From positions 92,842 through 156,841 of the forward strand of contig JADJYJ010000029.1 of assembly GCA_016719785.1 (NCBI GenBank): 64,000 bases of DNA, in the 5' to 3' direction. Every line of letters starts with the position of its first letter. Positions within the stretch are counted from its first letter, which is position 1. Position numbers and translations under genes: made by a program. Positions 35,416 to 44,277 of the stretch are shown here, in pieces. The notes under the pieces are model-generated. The model was not told the DNA's origin and did not search any database. It worked only from the letters and a program-made list of their open reading frames with translations. Origin of the DNA: Candidatus Amarolinea dominans (lineage in GTDB: Bacteria > Chloroflexota > Anaerolineae > SSC4 > Amarolineaceae).

Positions 35416-36654
35416 ATGGCAAAGCGAGATCGTTCGGTCAAAGAACCGACCAAAAAACAGACGGCCCTCAACCGGCGCGAGCGTGAGCTACAGCGCCGCG
35501 TCCTGCTTGGCGTTGGCATTACCGGCGCCCTTGTGGTCATTCTGCTGGCGACCGGGCTGCTGCAGCAGTTAGTCCTGATCCCCAATTCGCCCGTGGCCAG
35601 CGCCAATGGCGTAAAAATCACGACCGACCGCTATCAGGCCCGCGTCAAATATGAGCGGGCGTTACTCGTGAATCAACTGGCGCAATACCAGCAGATTCAG
35701 GAACAGCTCGACCCAGGCGGAACAAACAACTTCTTCGGCTCCCAGATTCAACAGCTTGAGCAGCAGTTGAGCAGTCCGGAGACGTTGGCGCTGAGTGTGC
35801 TCGACAACATGATTGATGAGACACTGATTCGTCAGGAAGCCGCCAAGCGCGGCCTGAGCGTGGACCCCGCTGACCTGCAGAAGGAAGTTCAGAAGAACTT
35901 CGGTTACGAGCCAGACGCGACCCCGACTCCGATCATGACGCCAGCTACGATCACCTCGACCCAGGTGGTGACAACCTCTGCCGGCGTGACGGGGACCCAG
36001 GTGGTCAGCGTCACGGTGACGCCTGCACCGACCGCCACCCCGTACACCGAAACTGAGTACCAGCGTATCTACAAAGAGACGTTGGACAATATCAAGCAGT
36101 CCTCTGGCGTGACCGAGGCCGAGTTCCGCGCCCTGACGGAGAGTCGCCTGTTGCGCACCAAACTGCAAGAGATGGTGACCGCGGACGCGCCCACGACCGA
36201 AGAGCAGATCAAGGCGCGGCATATCCTGGTTTCGGTGGCGGACACCGCAACCGATGACGAGAAGAAGGCAGCCGATGAGAAGATCAAGGCCGCGCTGGCG
36301 CGTCTCAAGAACGGTGAACTCTTCGACGCGGTGGCGAAAGAGGTCTCCGACGACAGCACGGCCGCCAATGGCGGCGACCTGGGCTGGTTCGGCAGGGGGC
36401 GCATGGTGGCCGAGTTCGAGGACGCGGCCTTCAAGCTCGAGGTCGGCCAGTTCAGCGACATCGTGACGTCGCAGTTCGGCTATCACATCATCATGGTGAC
36501 GGAGAAGGACCCCGCCCGCGCCCTGGATGAGAGCGCCCTCGGCGCCAAGAAGGATCAGGCGTTCGAAGAATTCCTGACCAAGCTGCGCGATGAGAGCACG
36601 ATCGAACGGACGTGGAATACCAGTAAGATTCCGCCCACGCCGATCGGCGGCTAG
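35416..36654 (+). CDS. Membrane-anchored parvulin-type peptidyl-prolyl isomerase (SurA/PrsA-like)
   Basis: A protein of 412 residues. A basic start and one membrane helix (about 33-55) anchor it outside. A SurA_N-like helical domain (NGVKITTDRYQARVKYERAL; DNMIDETLIRQEAAKRGLSV) is split by a Thr/Pro/Val insertion. The rotamase domain (about 270-375) has KARHILVSVAD, NGGDLGWFGRGRMVAEFEDA and SQFGYHIIMVTE. It would catalyse proline isomerisation and assist folding of exported proteins. It follows rpsR by 26 bases, and a terminator follows it. Confidence 0.9.
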   Translation: MAKRDRSVKEPTKKQTALNRRERELQRRVLLGVGITGALVVILLATGLLQQLVLIPNSPVASANGVKITTDRYQARVKYERALLVNQLAQYQQIQEQLDPGGTNNFFGSQIQQLEQQLSSPETLALSVLDNMIDETLIRQEAAKRGLSVDPADLQKEVQKNFGYEPDATPTPIMTPATITSTQVVTTSAGVTGTQVVSVTVTPAPTATPYTETEYQRIYKETLDNIKQSSGVTEAEFRALTESRLLRTKLQEMVTADAPTTEEQIKARHILVSVADTATDDEKKAADEKIKAALARLKNGELFDAVAKEVSDDSTAANGGDLGWFGRGRMVAEFEDAAFKLEVGQFSDIVTSQFGYHIIMVTEKDPARALDESALGAKKDQAFEEFLTKLRDESTIERTWNTSKIPPTPIGG

Positions 36655-36682
36655 TTTTCTTGCGCCACACCATGTAATAGAG

Positions 36683-36720
36683 AGAGCCGGGTTTCCAAAG
36701 AAACCCGGCTCTTTTCTTCT
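36683..36720 (+). terminator. Rho-independent terminator after the rpsF operon
   Basis: AGAGCCGGGTTT and AAACCCGGCTCT form a perfect 12-bp stem (36683-36694 and 36701-36712) with a 6-base loop, then TTTCTTCT. On the other strand an A-rich lead and short tail could also end etfBA transcription. Confidence 0.88.
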
Positions 36721-36740
36721 GATGCGATCTGCAGAATGGA

Positions 36741-37718
36741 CTAACCCAGACGCTTCTTCGCCTCAGCGGTCAGTGCCGGCACGATCGTGAACAGGTCGCC
36801 GACGATGCCGTAGTTGGCAATGCCAAAGATGGGCGCTTCGGCGTCCTTGTTGATCGCCACGATGACCTTGGACGACCCCATGCCGGCCAGGTGCTGGATG
36901 GCGCCTGAAATACCGCAGGCCACATACAGATCGGGGCGCACGGTCTTGCCGGTTTGCCCAACCTGGTGCTTGTACGGAATCCAGCCCGCATCCACGGCCG
37001 CGCGGCTGGCGCCCAGGGCAGCGCCCAGGGCATCGGCCAATGCCTTGATCGGCGCAAAACCTTCGGCGCCCTTGACGCCGCGACCGCCGGAAACGATGAT
37101 GCGCGCATCGCCCAGGCTGATCTCGCCACCGCCGACCACCTCGAAGCTGTTCACGCTGGTCCCGGCCTGTCCTTCGGCCAGCACCGGCGCCACCTTGACT
37201 ACCTTGCCCACCAGACCCGGATTGGCTTCGGGCGCCGGGAAGGCGCGATTGCGCACGCTGGCAATCTGCGGATCGGCTTTGCTGACCACATCCACCATGA
37301 TGTTGCCGGAGTAGATCGGCCGCGTCGCCAGCAGGCGCCCGTCACGCAGCGCCAGATCGAGCACGTCGGCCGCAACGCCTGTGTTCAGATCGCAGGCCAC
37401 TGCACCGCTCAGGTCGCGGCCGCGCCCACTGGCCGGGAAGAGCACGATGGTCGGCTTGACCTCGCCAATGACCTTCTTGATCACCTCGGTGTACGGATTG
37501 AGACGGAACGATTTCAGGCTGGGGTCATCGCACACGTAAACGGTGTCGGCCCCATAGCTGATAGCCGCCGCGGCCGCGGCATCCACACCGCTGCCCAGGA
37601 CAATGGCGCCGGTTGTGACGCCCAATTCGCTGGCCAAGGCGCGCGCCTTGCCCAAAACTTCCCACGAGGTGCTGGTCGGTCTGCCCTCGAACTGTTCGAC
37701 CCAAATCATGACTGACAT
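36741..37718 (-). CDS. etfA: Electron transfer flavoprotein subunit alpha
   Basis: A protein of 325 residues. The C-terminal FAD domain shows SGGRGVKGAEGF, VDAGWIPYKHQVGQTGKTV, PDLYVACGISGAIQHLAGM and VAINKDAEAPIF. The N-terminal domain has the usual VLFPASGRGRDLSGAVA. With EtfB it carries electrons from acyl-CoA and other dehydrogenases to the quinone pool. It lies 18 bases downstream of etfB. Confidence 0.95.
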   Translation of the reverse strand: MSVMIWVEQFEGRPTSTSWEVLGKARALASELGVTTGAIVLGSGVDAAAAAAISYGADTVYVCDDPSLKSFRLNPYTEVIKKVIGEVKPTIVLFPASGRGRDLSGAVACDLNTGVAADVLDLALRDGRLLATRPIYSGNIMVDVVSKADPQIASVRNRAFPAPEANPGLVGKVVKVAPVLAEGQAGTSVNSFEVVGGGEISLGDARIIVSGGRGVKGAEGFAPIKALADALGAALGASRAAVDAGWIPYKHQVGQTGKTVRPDLYVACGISGAIQHLAGMGSSKVIVAINKDAEAPIFGIANYGIVGDLFTIVPALTAEAKKRLG

Positions 37719-37736
37719 AGTGATGTCCCCCTTCCT

Positions 37737-38531
37737 TTAGAGTACCTTGTCGGCTAGCAGCCGATCCATCAGGATGGAGGCTTGCTGCTCCACAGTGTCG
37801 GCCTTGATCATGACGCACTCGGTTGCGCGTGCCGCTGGCTTGCGCATGTCAACCCAAACCATGACCGACCCGGCCTTGCCCACCTGACCCGCGCTCAGGC
37901 CCAAGTCACCCCCGGTCCAGGACGGAATGATGGCTTTGTTGGCCTTGCGGATGCCCATGAAACTGGGATAGCGTGGTTCGTTGATCTCGCGGGCCACGGA
38001 GAGCACCGCGGGCAGCGTGGCTGTGGTCGTCTCTTTTCCCTCTTCCATGCTGCGCTCCACGGTGATTTTGCCACCGCTGATGTCAACCACCTTGGTGACG
38101 CCGCTGAGGTAGTTGGCGCCCAACAGGCGCGACAGCCCCACCGACACCAGGCTGCTATTGCCATCCACCGCCTGTTTACCGGTGATGATCACATCGGCCG
38201 CGCCATTCTTCTTGATCGCGGCTGCCAGGACACGGGCTGTTGCCCAGGCATCGCCATCTTTGAATGCCTCGTCGGACAAGAGCACCGCATTGGCAACGCC
38301 CATCGCCAGCGCAGTGCGCAGCGCGGCGACCGCCTGTTCCGGGCCGATGCTCACCGCGGTGACATCACCGCTGAAACGCTCGCTCAGACGGATACCCTCT
38401 TCCAGGGCAAACTCATCCCAGGGGTTGACAACCATGGTCACGCCTAACTCGCCTGACTTGACACGCGTCAAATCAACCTTGGGTAATTCCGCCGTGTCAG
38501 GCGTCTGCTTGACGCAAACAACAATCTTCAT
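37737..38531 (-). CDS. etfB: Electron transfer flavoprotein subunit beta
   Basis: A protein of 264 residues from ATG 38531 (GGGAGAGG upstream). The family starts MKIVVCVKQTPDT, with NPWDEFALEEGIRL, VITGKQAVDGNSSLV (AMP site) and YPSFMGIRKANK. It forms the flavin heterodimer with EtfA. It is the first gene of the etfBA pair; the 160 bases upstream toward the DUF2723 gene hold no gene or clear promoter that I can defend. Confidence 0.95.
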   Translation of the reverse strand: MKIVVCVKQTPDTAELPKVDLTRVKSGELGVTMVVNPWDEFALEEGIRLSERFSGDVTAVSIGPEQAVAALRTALAMGVANAVLLSDEAFKDGDAWATARVLAAAIKKNGAADVIITGKQAVDGNSSLVSVGLSRLLGANYLSGVTKVVDISGGKITVERSMEEGKETTTATLPAVLSVAREINEPRYPSFMGIRKANKAIIPSWTGGDLGLSAGQVGKAGSVMVWVDMRKPAARATECVMIKADTVEQQASILMDRLLADKVL

Positions 38532-38694
38532 ACACCTCTCCCTTTGATTGGCCGGGGGAATCGTGAGTACCGAATTATGTGGATGATGCACCCATCAGCA
38601 CGATCGTTCACAAGTTTAACATCATCGCGGCTGCCTGCCATGAGGAAAATCATACAGAGGCAGTATATTAGCGGGCAGGCGCAAGGCCGTGCCC

Positions 38695-41121
38695 CTACTC
38701 TCGACGTGCCAGGAAGGTGACCTCTTGCAGAAACAGGCTCTCTCCTTGTTGTGACACCGGCCCATCCGTGATGATCAGGCGCTCACGCGTGGTCTGATCG
38801 TACATGCCGCACACCAGGGTGTAGGTGCCGGGCGCCATGTCGGACGGCAACAGCAAGCGGTGTTCGTCGCGGATCGCCTGCCCAGGCACCCAGATAGAGG
38901 TGGAAGCCAGCCCCTCCGCGGGTTCGCCGTCGTGTTGCGCCACGATATTCCCACGGCGGTCGAGCAGATGAACGAACACCGTGTAGTCTGTGTCAACGTA
39001 ACGGGTGGCATGCCACTGCAGGATGACCTCCAGCGCGGTATCTGAGCGGCGCAGCGAATAGCCGAGCAGAAGGATGCGATCGCCCAGTTCCACGTTCAGC
39101 GGCCGTTCGGGGTCCGTGGCCGGTCGGGCGACATCGGGTAACATGCCGATCTTGCCCAGGGTCAGGGGCGGCGCCATTTCTTGCACTGCGCCGGTGACCT
39201 CGTGTGTGCGGTACATGCCGGCCAGTATGGTGTAGGCGCCAGGCTGCAGCGAAGATGGCAGGGTGACGGTGAAGACATCGCGCAGCAATTCGCCCGGCCG
39301 CCACAGGCTGGTGGGGTAATAGGCGCCGCCGGCCGGATGATCATTGCCCTGCGCCACCTTGTCGCCGGACGCAGCGAGTAATTGCACGAAGCCGGTGAAG
39401 TCGGCATCCAGTTTTTGCTGCGGCTGCCAGTAGAGCGTGACGACCAGGGCGCCTCCCGGACGCAATTGATTGTTGGGATCGGCGCCATAGCCGATCAGGC
39501 GCAACGCGTCGCCCAGGCCCAGGTCAAGCGGGCGCTCCGGGGTGCGCGTCACCGCCGGCCCATTCACGCGCACCACCTGCCCCGTGGCGGTCAGGTCGAA
39601 CTTCACATCCAGGCCCGGCATCGGTTTGATCAACACCACCGGCCGGCCGTCGCCCAGACTCAAGGCACTCTCCACGACACGGGCCACATCGCTAAATCCC
39701 GAACCGGGCATGATCTGTGGGAAGAGGCCGGTCAGGTCTTGGTGCTGGCCCCGCACGAGCTGGTAGTACCAGAGCGGCGTCATTTCATCACGGTCGTTGC
39801 TGACCAGGATGGCATTGGCCGGGATTGGTTGGCTGAGAATCTGCTCCCACCACACCGCCGCCTTGTTCTGCTGGCTCAGGTCAAGCAGGGGAAAGCGCCA
39901 GACCAGCCACGCGAGAGGCCACACGAGCAGGACGGCCGGCACGATCAATGGCAGTCGCCCGATCTGGCCGCGCGCCAGCCGCGCGCCCGTTTGCACCAGC
40001 GCGGCCAGGCCGATCGCCAGCCAGATGCCGAGCACCAGGTAGACCGGGATGTACAGGACGGCGATGTCGCCGATGCCATAGAAGAGATTGAAGGCGAGCA
40101 GGCCCAGCAGGGCCGCGCCGGTCAGGGTCAACATGCCGCGGCGTTGGTGCAGAAGCAGATGGAGCACGCCCAGGGCCGCCAGTGCCAGGCCCGCGGCGCC
40201 AAATTGCTCTCTGGCCCAAGTTAGCGCCTGGGGCAACTGCGCCAGCGCAGCCTCTGGTGTGCGCAAGGCGCCGGCAAAGCGCACGCCGGTGGTCCATTGC
40301 ATGAAGCCGCTGAGGCCCGATTCGTACAGTTGCAGCGCATGGCCGTTGCTCAATTCCACGCGGGCGTAGGGGGTGAACTGCGCACGCCAGGGAATGGTCA
40401 GATAGAGCAGCAACGGCAGGCTGGCGCAGAGCAGCAGGATCGTCAGGCGACGCAGCAGCAGGGCAATGGCGGGTTGCACGCGCAGCATGAAGAGCATGAC
40501 GGCCGGGGCCAACAGCACCGTGGTCTGATGATGCGTCAGGCTGAGGCCGAACATGACGCCAGTGGCGTTGAGCCAGCGCCCCGCCGTGGCCTGATCGGCG
40601 CGTTGGGCGGCCGCCCAACGCAACACCAGATAGAGGACGGCCAGCATCAGCACCGCGTTGAAGGTGTAAACTTCGGCAATGACCGCCTGCGACCACCAGG
40701 TTGGGGAGACCGCCAACAGCAGTGTGGCAAACACGCCGCACAGCCACCGGCTGCCTGTTGACTGGGTGGGGAGGACGCGCAAGAGCAGGTGCTGCGTCAC
40801 CAGGAAGAAGAGGCCCAGCGCGACACCGCCCCACAGCACCGAAAAGGCGTTGACCCGCGTGGCCGGTTCGGGCCACCACGGCGTTGCCTGCGTCCACAGC
40901 CAGCCCAGCGCGCCAAACAACGGGTAGCCGGTCGGGTGGATCAGGCCGCCGATGGGCAGGGCAAATTGCAGCTCACCGGAATCGCCGAACAGCAGCCCCG
41001 GCGCCATCGTGGCCCCGTACAACGCCCAGCCGCCGACCATCAGCGCCAGGGCCAGCCAGCGCTGCGCCGGCGGCCCATCCACCGACTTGGTTGTTGCCTC
41101 GTCCAGTTTTTCCATGCTCAT
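38695..41121 (-). CDS. DUF2723 membrane glycosyltransferase-like protein with two C-terminal beta modules
   Basis: A protein of 808 residues. The N-terminal about 440 residues hold roughly ten helices with DUF2723 landmarks (GLLFGDSGELQFALPIGGLIHPTGYPLF, quoted here by its parts GDSGELQFA and HPTGYPLF; SQAVIAEVYTFNAV). DUF2723 is related to eukaryotic TMEM260 mannosyltransferases. Two beta modules of about 130 residues follow (VTLYWQPQQKLDADFTGFVQ, LPSSLQPGAYTILAGMY; then TDYTVFVHLLDRRGNIVAQ). Similar modules end the other large membrane proteins in this cluster. It probably transfers sugar from a lipid donor outside the membrane. Confidence 0.85.
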   Translation of the reverse strand: MSMEKLDEATTKSVDGPPAQRWLALALMVGGWALYGATMAPGLLFGDSGELQFALPIGGLIHPTGYPLFGALGWLWTQATPWWPEPATRVNAFSVLWGGVALGLFFLVTQHLLLRVLPTQSTGSRWLCGVFATLLLAVSPTWWSQAVIAEVYTFNAVLMLAVLYLVLRWAAAQRADQATAGRWLNATGVMFGLSLTHHQTTVLLAPAVMLFMLRVQPAIALLLRRLTILLLCASLPLLLYLTIPWRAQFTPYARVELSNGHALQLYESGLSGFMQWTTGVRFAGALRTPEAALAQLPQALTWAREQFGAAGLALAALGVLHLLLHQRRGMLTLTGAALLGLLAFNLFYGIGDIAVLYIPVYLVLGIWLAIGLAALVQTGARLARGQIGRLPLIVPAVLLVWPLAWLVWRFPLLDLSQQNKAAVWWEQILSQPIPANAILVSNDRDEMTPLWYYQLVRGQHQDLTGLFPQIMPGSGFSDVARVVESALSLGDGRPVVLIKPMPGLDVKFDLTATGQVVRVNGPAVTRTPERPLDLGLGDALRLIGYGADPNNQLRPGGALVVTLYWQPQQKLDADFTGFVQLLAASGDKVAQGNDHPAGGAYYPTSLWRPGELLRDVFTVTLPSSLQPGAYTILAGMYRTHEVTGAVQEMAPPLTLGKIGMLPDVARPATDPERPLNVELGDRILLLGYSLRRSDTALEVILQWHATRYVDTDYTVFVHLLDRRGNIVAQHDGEPAEGLASTSIWVPGQAIRDEHRLLLPSDMAPGTYTLVCGMYDQTTRERLIITDGPVSQQGESLFLQEVTFLARRE

Positions 41122-41154
41122 GGTTCATCCTCACGGATGCATTTTCATCCTGAA

Positions 41155-41230
41155 GCGCAGCCCACGGGGATGGGCCTTGCCTGGGTTGCCGCGACTCCAG
41201 CGCGTGCTTGCAAGCGCCAGGTCGCCGGAT
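41155..41230 (+). repeat. Diverged copy of the 57-bp interspersed repeat
   Basis: GCGCAGCCCACGGGGATGGG through GCGACTCCAGC and CGCCAGGTCGCCGG is recognisably the unit duplicated at 8112-8225. It sits in the gap between the DUF2723 and ILEI-domain genes. Confidence 0.55.
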
Positions 41231-41243
41231 CGAGTCACAACGC

Positions 41244-44039
41244 TCACTGCACGCGCACCCAGTCCAGGGCGAAGGCCAGCGGCCGGGCGTCGCCGCCCAC
41301 CTTCAGATAGGCATCGCCGGGCGCCCAGGCTATGGCGCCGACGCCATTCCCCGCGCCTTGCACACCGACCGCGGCCAAACTGGCGCCGGCCGCCAGATCG
41401 GCCGGCAGCCCCAGACGCCCCAGGGCCGCGCGTGCCGCCGCGGTCAGGTGCCGCGTCGCATCTTCTTTCGTGGCAACCACCACCACGCGCCCGGCCGGCA
41501 CCTGCGCCAGGTAGGCGGTCAGCGCCTCGGCCTCGAAGTCGTTGGCCGCGGTGTCGAAGCCGCGCTTGTCCAGCAGCGCGCCCGTCTTTTCATCCAGCAC
41601 CGCCAGGTTGATGCCGCGGCGGCCGGCCGAGGCATCGAATCGCTCGCCCTCTGGCCCGATCAGGGTAATGAAGGCTTCGCTGAAGGCATGCACCTCGATG
41701 ATGACCGGCGCAGCCACGCCAGTCGCACCGATCAGGGCGCTCTCCGGCTGCGCGTTGCGCGGGGCCTGCGTCCAGCCGCTGGTCAGGCTGATGATGCTGG
41801 GGCCGCTGCCCCCCGTCTCCTGGACATCGGGCACGTCGAACGTCAGCTCCTGCCAACCTGGCGTCAGGCTGCGCTGGCCCAAGGCGCGGCCGTTCCAAGC
41901 CACCGCCAACGTTTGCCCAGGGCCGCCGGGGTAGCTGTAAGGCGTGACCCGCAGCGTCAGCCGCAGCTTCTGACCGGGCTGCGGCTGCACCGGCAGGAAG
42001 AGCTCAGTCTGGCGGCCGGTCATCCAAACCGCGCTGGCGCCGGCCAGATCGGCTTCATCCACATCCCAGTGGTCGCCGCGGTAGGGCAGGGTGTCCTGGC
42101 CGCCAAAATCGAGCTCGAACGGCAGCGGCGGGGGCGGCGCCTGCACCCGGTAGACCTGCACGCCATCGGCCTCGAAAATGGGCTGCGGATCAACCGGCAG
42201 CACCTGCAGGGCATAGTCCCGCGTCGCCTGCCAGGTGTCCACATACGGATAGCGTCCTGGCACCGGCGGGTTGACCACCAGGTAACGCACGTTGAGCAGG
42301 CTCATCAGCGCCGCGGCCTGATCGCGGGCAGCCTGATCGAGCGCGGGCGCGGGCGTTCGATACATCTCCAGGCCGGTCAACGCCTGGAAGAGCGGCAGGC
42401 GCTCGAAATAGTCGAACTTGAAGGGCGGATTGCGCACCGCGTTACCGCCGATGATGGGCTGACCGTGGAGATGTTGGTACCACTGCACGCGTGTATCTTC
42501 GGAGCCGAAGACACGAAAGCCGTTGCGCCAGCCCAGCGGCAGGGAGAGCACCGCGAACGGTCCCGGCTCCTGCGCCAGTTGGCTGTAGACGGCCGGCGGC
42601 CGCGTGTCGGTCAGCGGCAGGGGCCAGGCGAGATGCTCGAAGAGCACCGCGGCGGCCAGCACACCGCTCAACCCCGCGATCAGAGGCCGGCCGGGCCGCC
42701 AACCCGCCAGCCGCGTGCGCAGATGTTGACTGCCCACCGCGGCCAGCACCGCCAGCGCCAGCATCAGCGGGATGCTGAAGCGGTTGGGCGTGCGGTTGGC
42801 GTTGATGAACGGCAGGTAGTGCAGCAGGGCAAACGGCAGCGGAAAGGTGACGCCCTCCGGCAGCAGGTTGTCCAGGTTGAAGCGCCATTGGCCGTTGATT
42901 TGCAGCAGGGGGCCGAGCGAGAGCAGCGCGCTGAGCAGGGCCAGGCCGATCCAGCCGGCCAGCGCCTGCCAGGCTGCCAGGCCGGACTTGCTCCAGCGGG
43001 CGGTCAGGCCGGCCACGAGCGCCAGCGCCAGGGTCACGATGCCCACGAAGCCGGTGTTGACATCGCTGAAACGGGCGCTGCCGGTTTCAGCCGCGCGCAG
43101 CGCCTGCGGCCAATTTTGCCCCAGCAGGGGATGCAGCGCCACCGGCGTGACGAAGCTCGCCAGGTCGTTGGAGAGCTTGAGCGCATCGCCCCAGCCCTCC
43201 AGGCCGTAGCGGCCGCCGAGCATCTCGCGCACGGTGGGCAGCAGTAGATAGCCGCTGACCAGCGCGGCCACCGCGCCGGCGAGGGCCAATCGGGCCAACT
43301 GCTGTCCCCAGGTCGGGCGGCGGGCAGGCGGCGCGGCGTTTGGCCGGGGCTGCATGGGCAGCAGCACCAGCAGCGCCAGCGCCAGGAAGACGGCAAAGGT
43401 CATGTCGGTGAGCAGGAGGAAGCCGCTGAAGAGGCCGGCCAGCACGGCCGCGCGCCAGGCGGCGCGGCCGTCGGCCTGCGCAGCCTTGAGAAAATAGAGC
43501 AGGGCAAAGGGCAGCCATTGCACGCTGGCGATGTTGTAATGACCGAGGGCCTGGTAAACGGCCCGGTTGGCGCCAAACGCGTAGATCAGCCCGGCCAGCA
43601 GCGCGGGGAAGAGTGGCGCGGGCGGGCGTTGATCCGCCGAGCGCAGCAGCCAGCGAGTTAGAAGAAACGCGCCGTAGCCGCTCGTCAGCGTGGCGAACCA
43701 GAGCATCAGGTTGCTGGCGAGGGGCACGTTGCCCGCCAGTTGCAGGGGCAGGCCCAGCACGGCATGAAAAAAGTTGTAGGTGTAGAGAATCAGATCCAGG
43801 CCAAGCGGATAGAAGAGCAGGTTGGTGTGCAGCGGGCTGCTGTGCAGATCCAGCGCAGCCGTTTTGAACCACCAGGCGCTCCAGAGGAAGGTGTATTCAT
43901 CGAACGCCCAAGTGGCGCTGCCCGGCACATGCGTGGTCAAATGAGTGACCAGGGGATAGGTCAGGGCCAGGGTGAGAAAGGAAAATAATGTCAGAGCCGC
44001 CATGTGTGGTCGGCGCCTGATGAACGACAACAAACGCAT
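41244..44039 (-). CDS. Large polytopic membrane protein with C-terminal ILEI/FAM3-like domain
   Basis: A protein of 931 residues from ATG 44039 (GAGG upstream). Residues 1-480 hold about eleven helices with outside loops (FDEYTFLWSAWWFKTAAL, LFYPLGLDLILYTYNF), as in GT-C glycosyltransferases. A beta-rich region follows. Residues about 810-905 read GINLAVLDEKTGALLDKRGFD, then VVVVATKEDATRHLTAAARA and LGRLGLP, which matches the ILEI (FAM3/PANDER) fold found in vertebrate FAM3 proteins and in the carbohydrate-binding stem of POMGNT1. It may bind the glycan being made. The 238-base gap upstream contains MITE copy B. Confidence 0.8.
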   Translation of the reverse strand: MRLLSFIRRRPHMAALTLFSFLTLALTYPLVTHLTTHVPGSATWAFDEYTFLWSAWWFKTAALDLHSSPLHTNLLFYPLGLDLILYTYNFFHAVLGLPLQLAGNVPLASNLMLWFATLTSGYGAFLLTRWLLRSADQRPPAPLFPALLAGLIYAFGANRAVYQALGHYNIASVQWLPFALLYFLKAAQADGRAAWRAAVLAGLFSGFLLLTDMTFAVFLALALLVLLPMQPRPNAAPPARRPTWGQQLARLALAGAVAALVSGYLLLPTVREMLGGRYGLEGWGDALKLSNDLASFVTPVALHPLLGQNWPQALRAAETGSARFSDVNTGFVGIVTLALALVAGLTARWSKSGLAAWQALAGWIGLALLSALLSLGPLLQINGQWRFNLDNLLPEGVTFPLPFALLHYLPFINANRTPNRFSIPLMLALAVLAAVGSQHLRTRLAGWRPGRPLIAGLSGVLAAAVLFEHLAWPLPLTDTRPPAVYSQLAQEPGPFAVLSLPLGWRNGFRVFGSEDTRVQWYQHLHGQPIIGGNAVRNPPFKFDYFERLPLFQALTGLEMYRTPAPALDQAARDQAAALMSLLNVRYLVVNPPVPGRYPYVDTWQATRDYALQVLPVDPQPIFEADGVQVYRVQAPPPPLPFELDFGGQDTLPYRGDHWDVDEADLAGASAVWMTGRQTELFLPVQPQPGQKLRLTLRVTPYSYPGGPGQTLAVAWNGRALGQRSLTPGWQELTFDVPDVQETGGSGPSIISLTSGWTQAPRNAQPESALIGATGVAAPVIIEVHAFSEAFITLIGPEGERFDASAGRRGINLAVLDEKTGALLDKRGFDTAANDFEAEALTAYLAQVPAGRVVVVATKEDATRHLTAAARAALGRLGLPADLAAGASLAAVGVQGAGNGVGAIAWAPGDAYLKVGGDARPLAFALDWVRVQ

Positions 44040-44108
44040 ACCTGCCTCGCACAACGAGATAAGGCTATGTTACCACAGGCGTGGACAGGTGACAAGGTGG
44101 GATGAGGA

Positions 44109-44260
44109 CAGCAGCTCCAAATGTAGCACACATTCAACCACAAAGAGCACATGCGGGGGTTGGTGAACACAAAGAAACGGCAGATCAGACGCAAATCGGC
44201 AACTTCTCTGCGTTCTTTGTGATCTCTGTGGTAAAAACCAGGCTACATTTGGAACTACTG
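44109..44260 (-). mobile_element. MITE copy B (152 bp, 9-bp target duplication)
   Basis: The ends CAGCAGCTCCAAATGTAGC and, inverted, CAGTAGTTCCAAATGTAGC match copy A with one change each. Perfect 9-bp repeats GGATGAGGA flank it (44100-44108 and 44261-44269). The interior is copy A in reverse orientation with a small extra segment near 44152-44168 (ATGCGGGGGTTGGTG). It lies in the gap before the ILEI-domain gene. Confidence 0.9.
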
Positions 44261-44277
44261 GGATGAGGATGTTGGGA

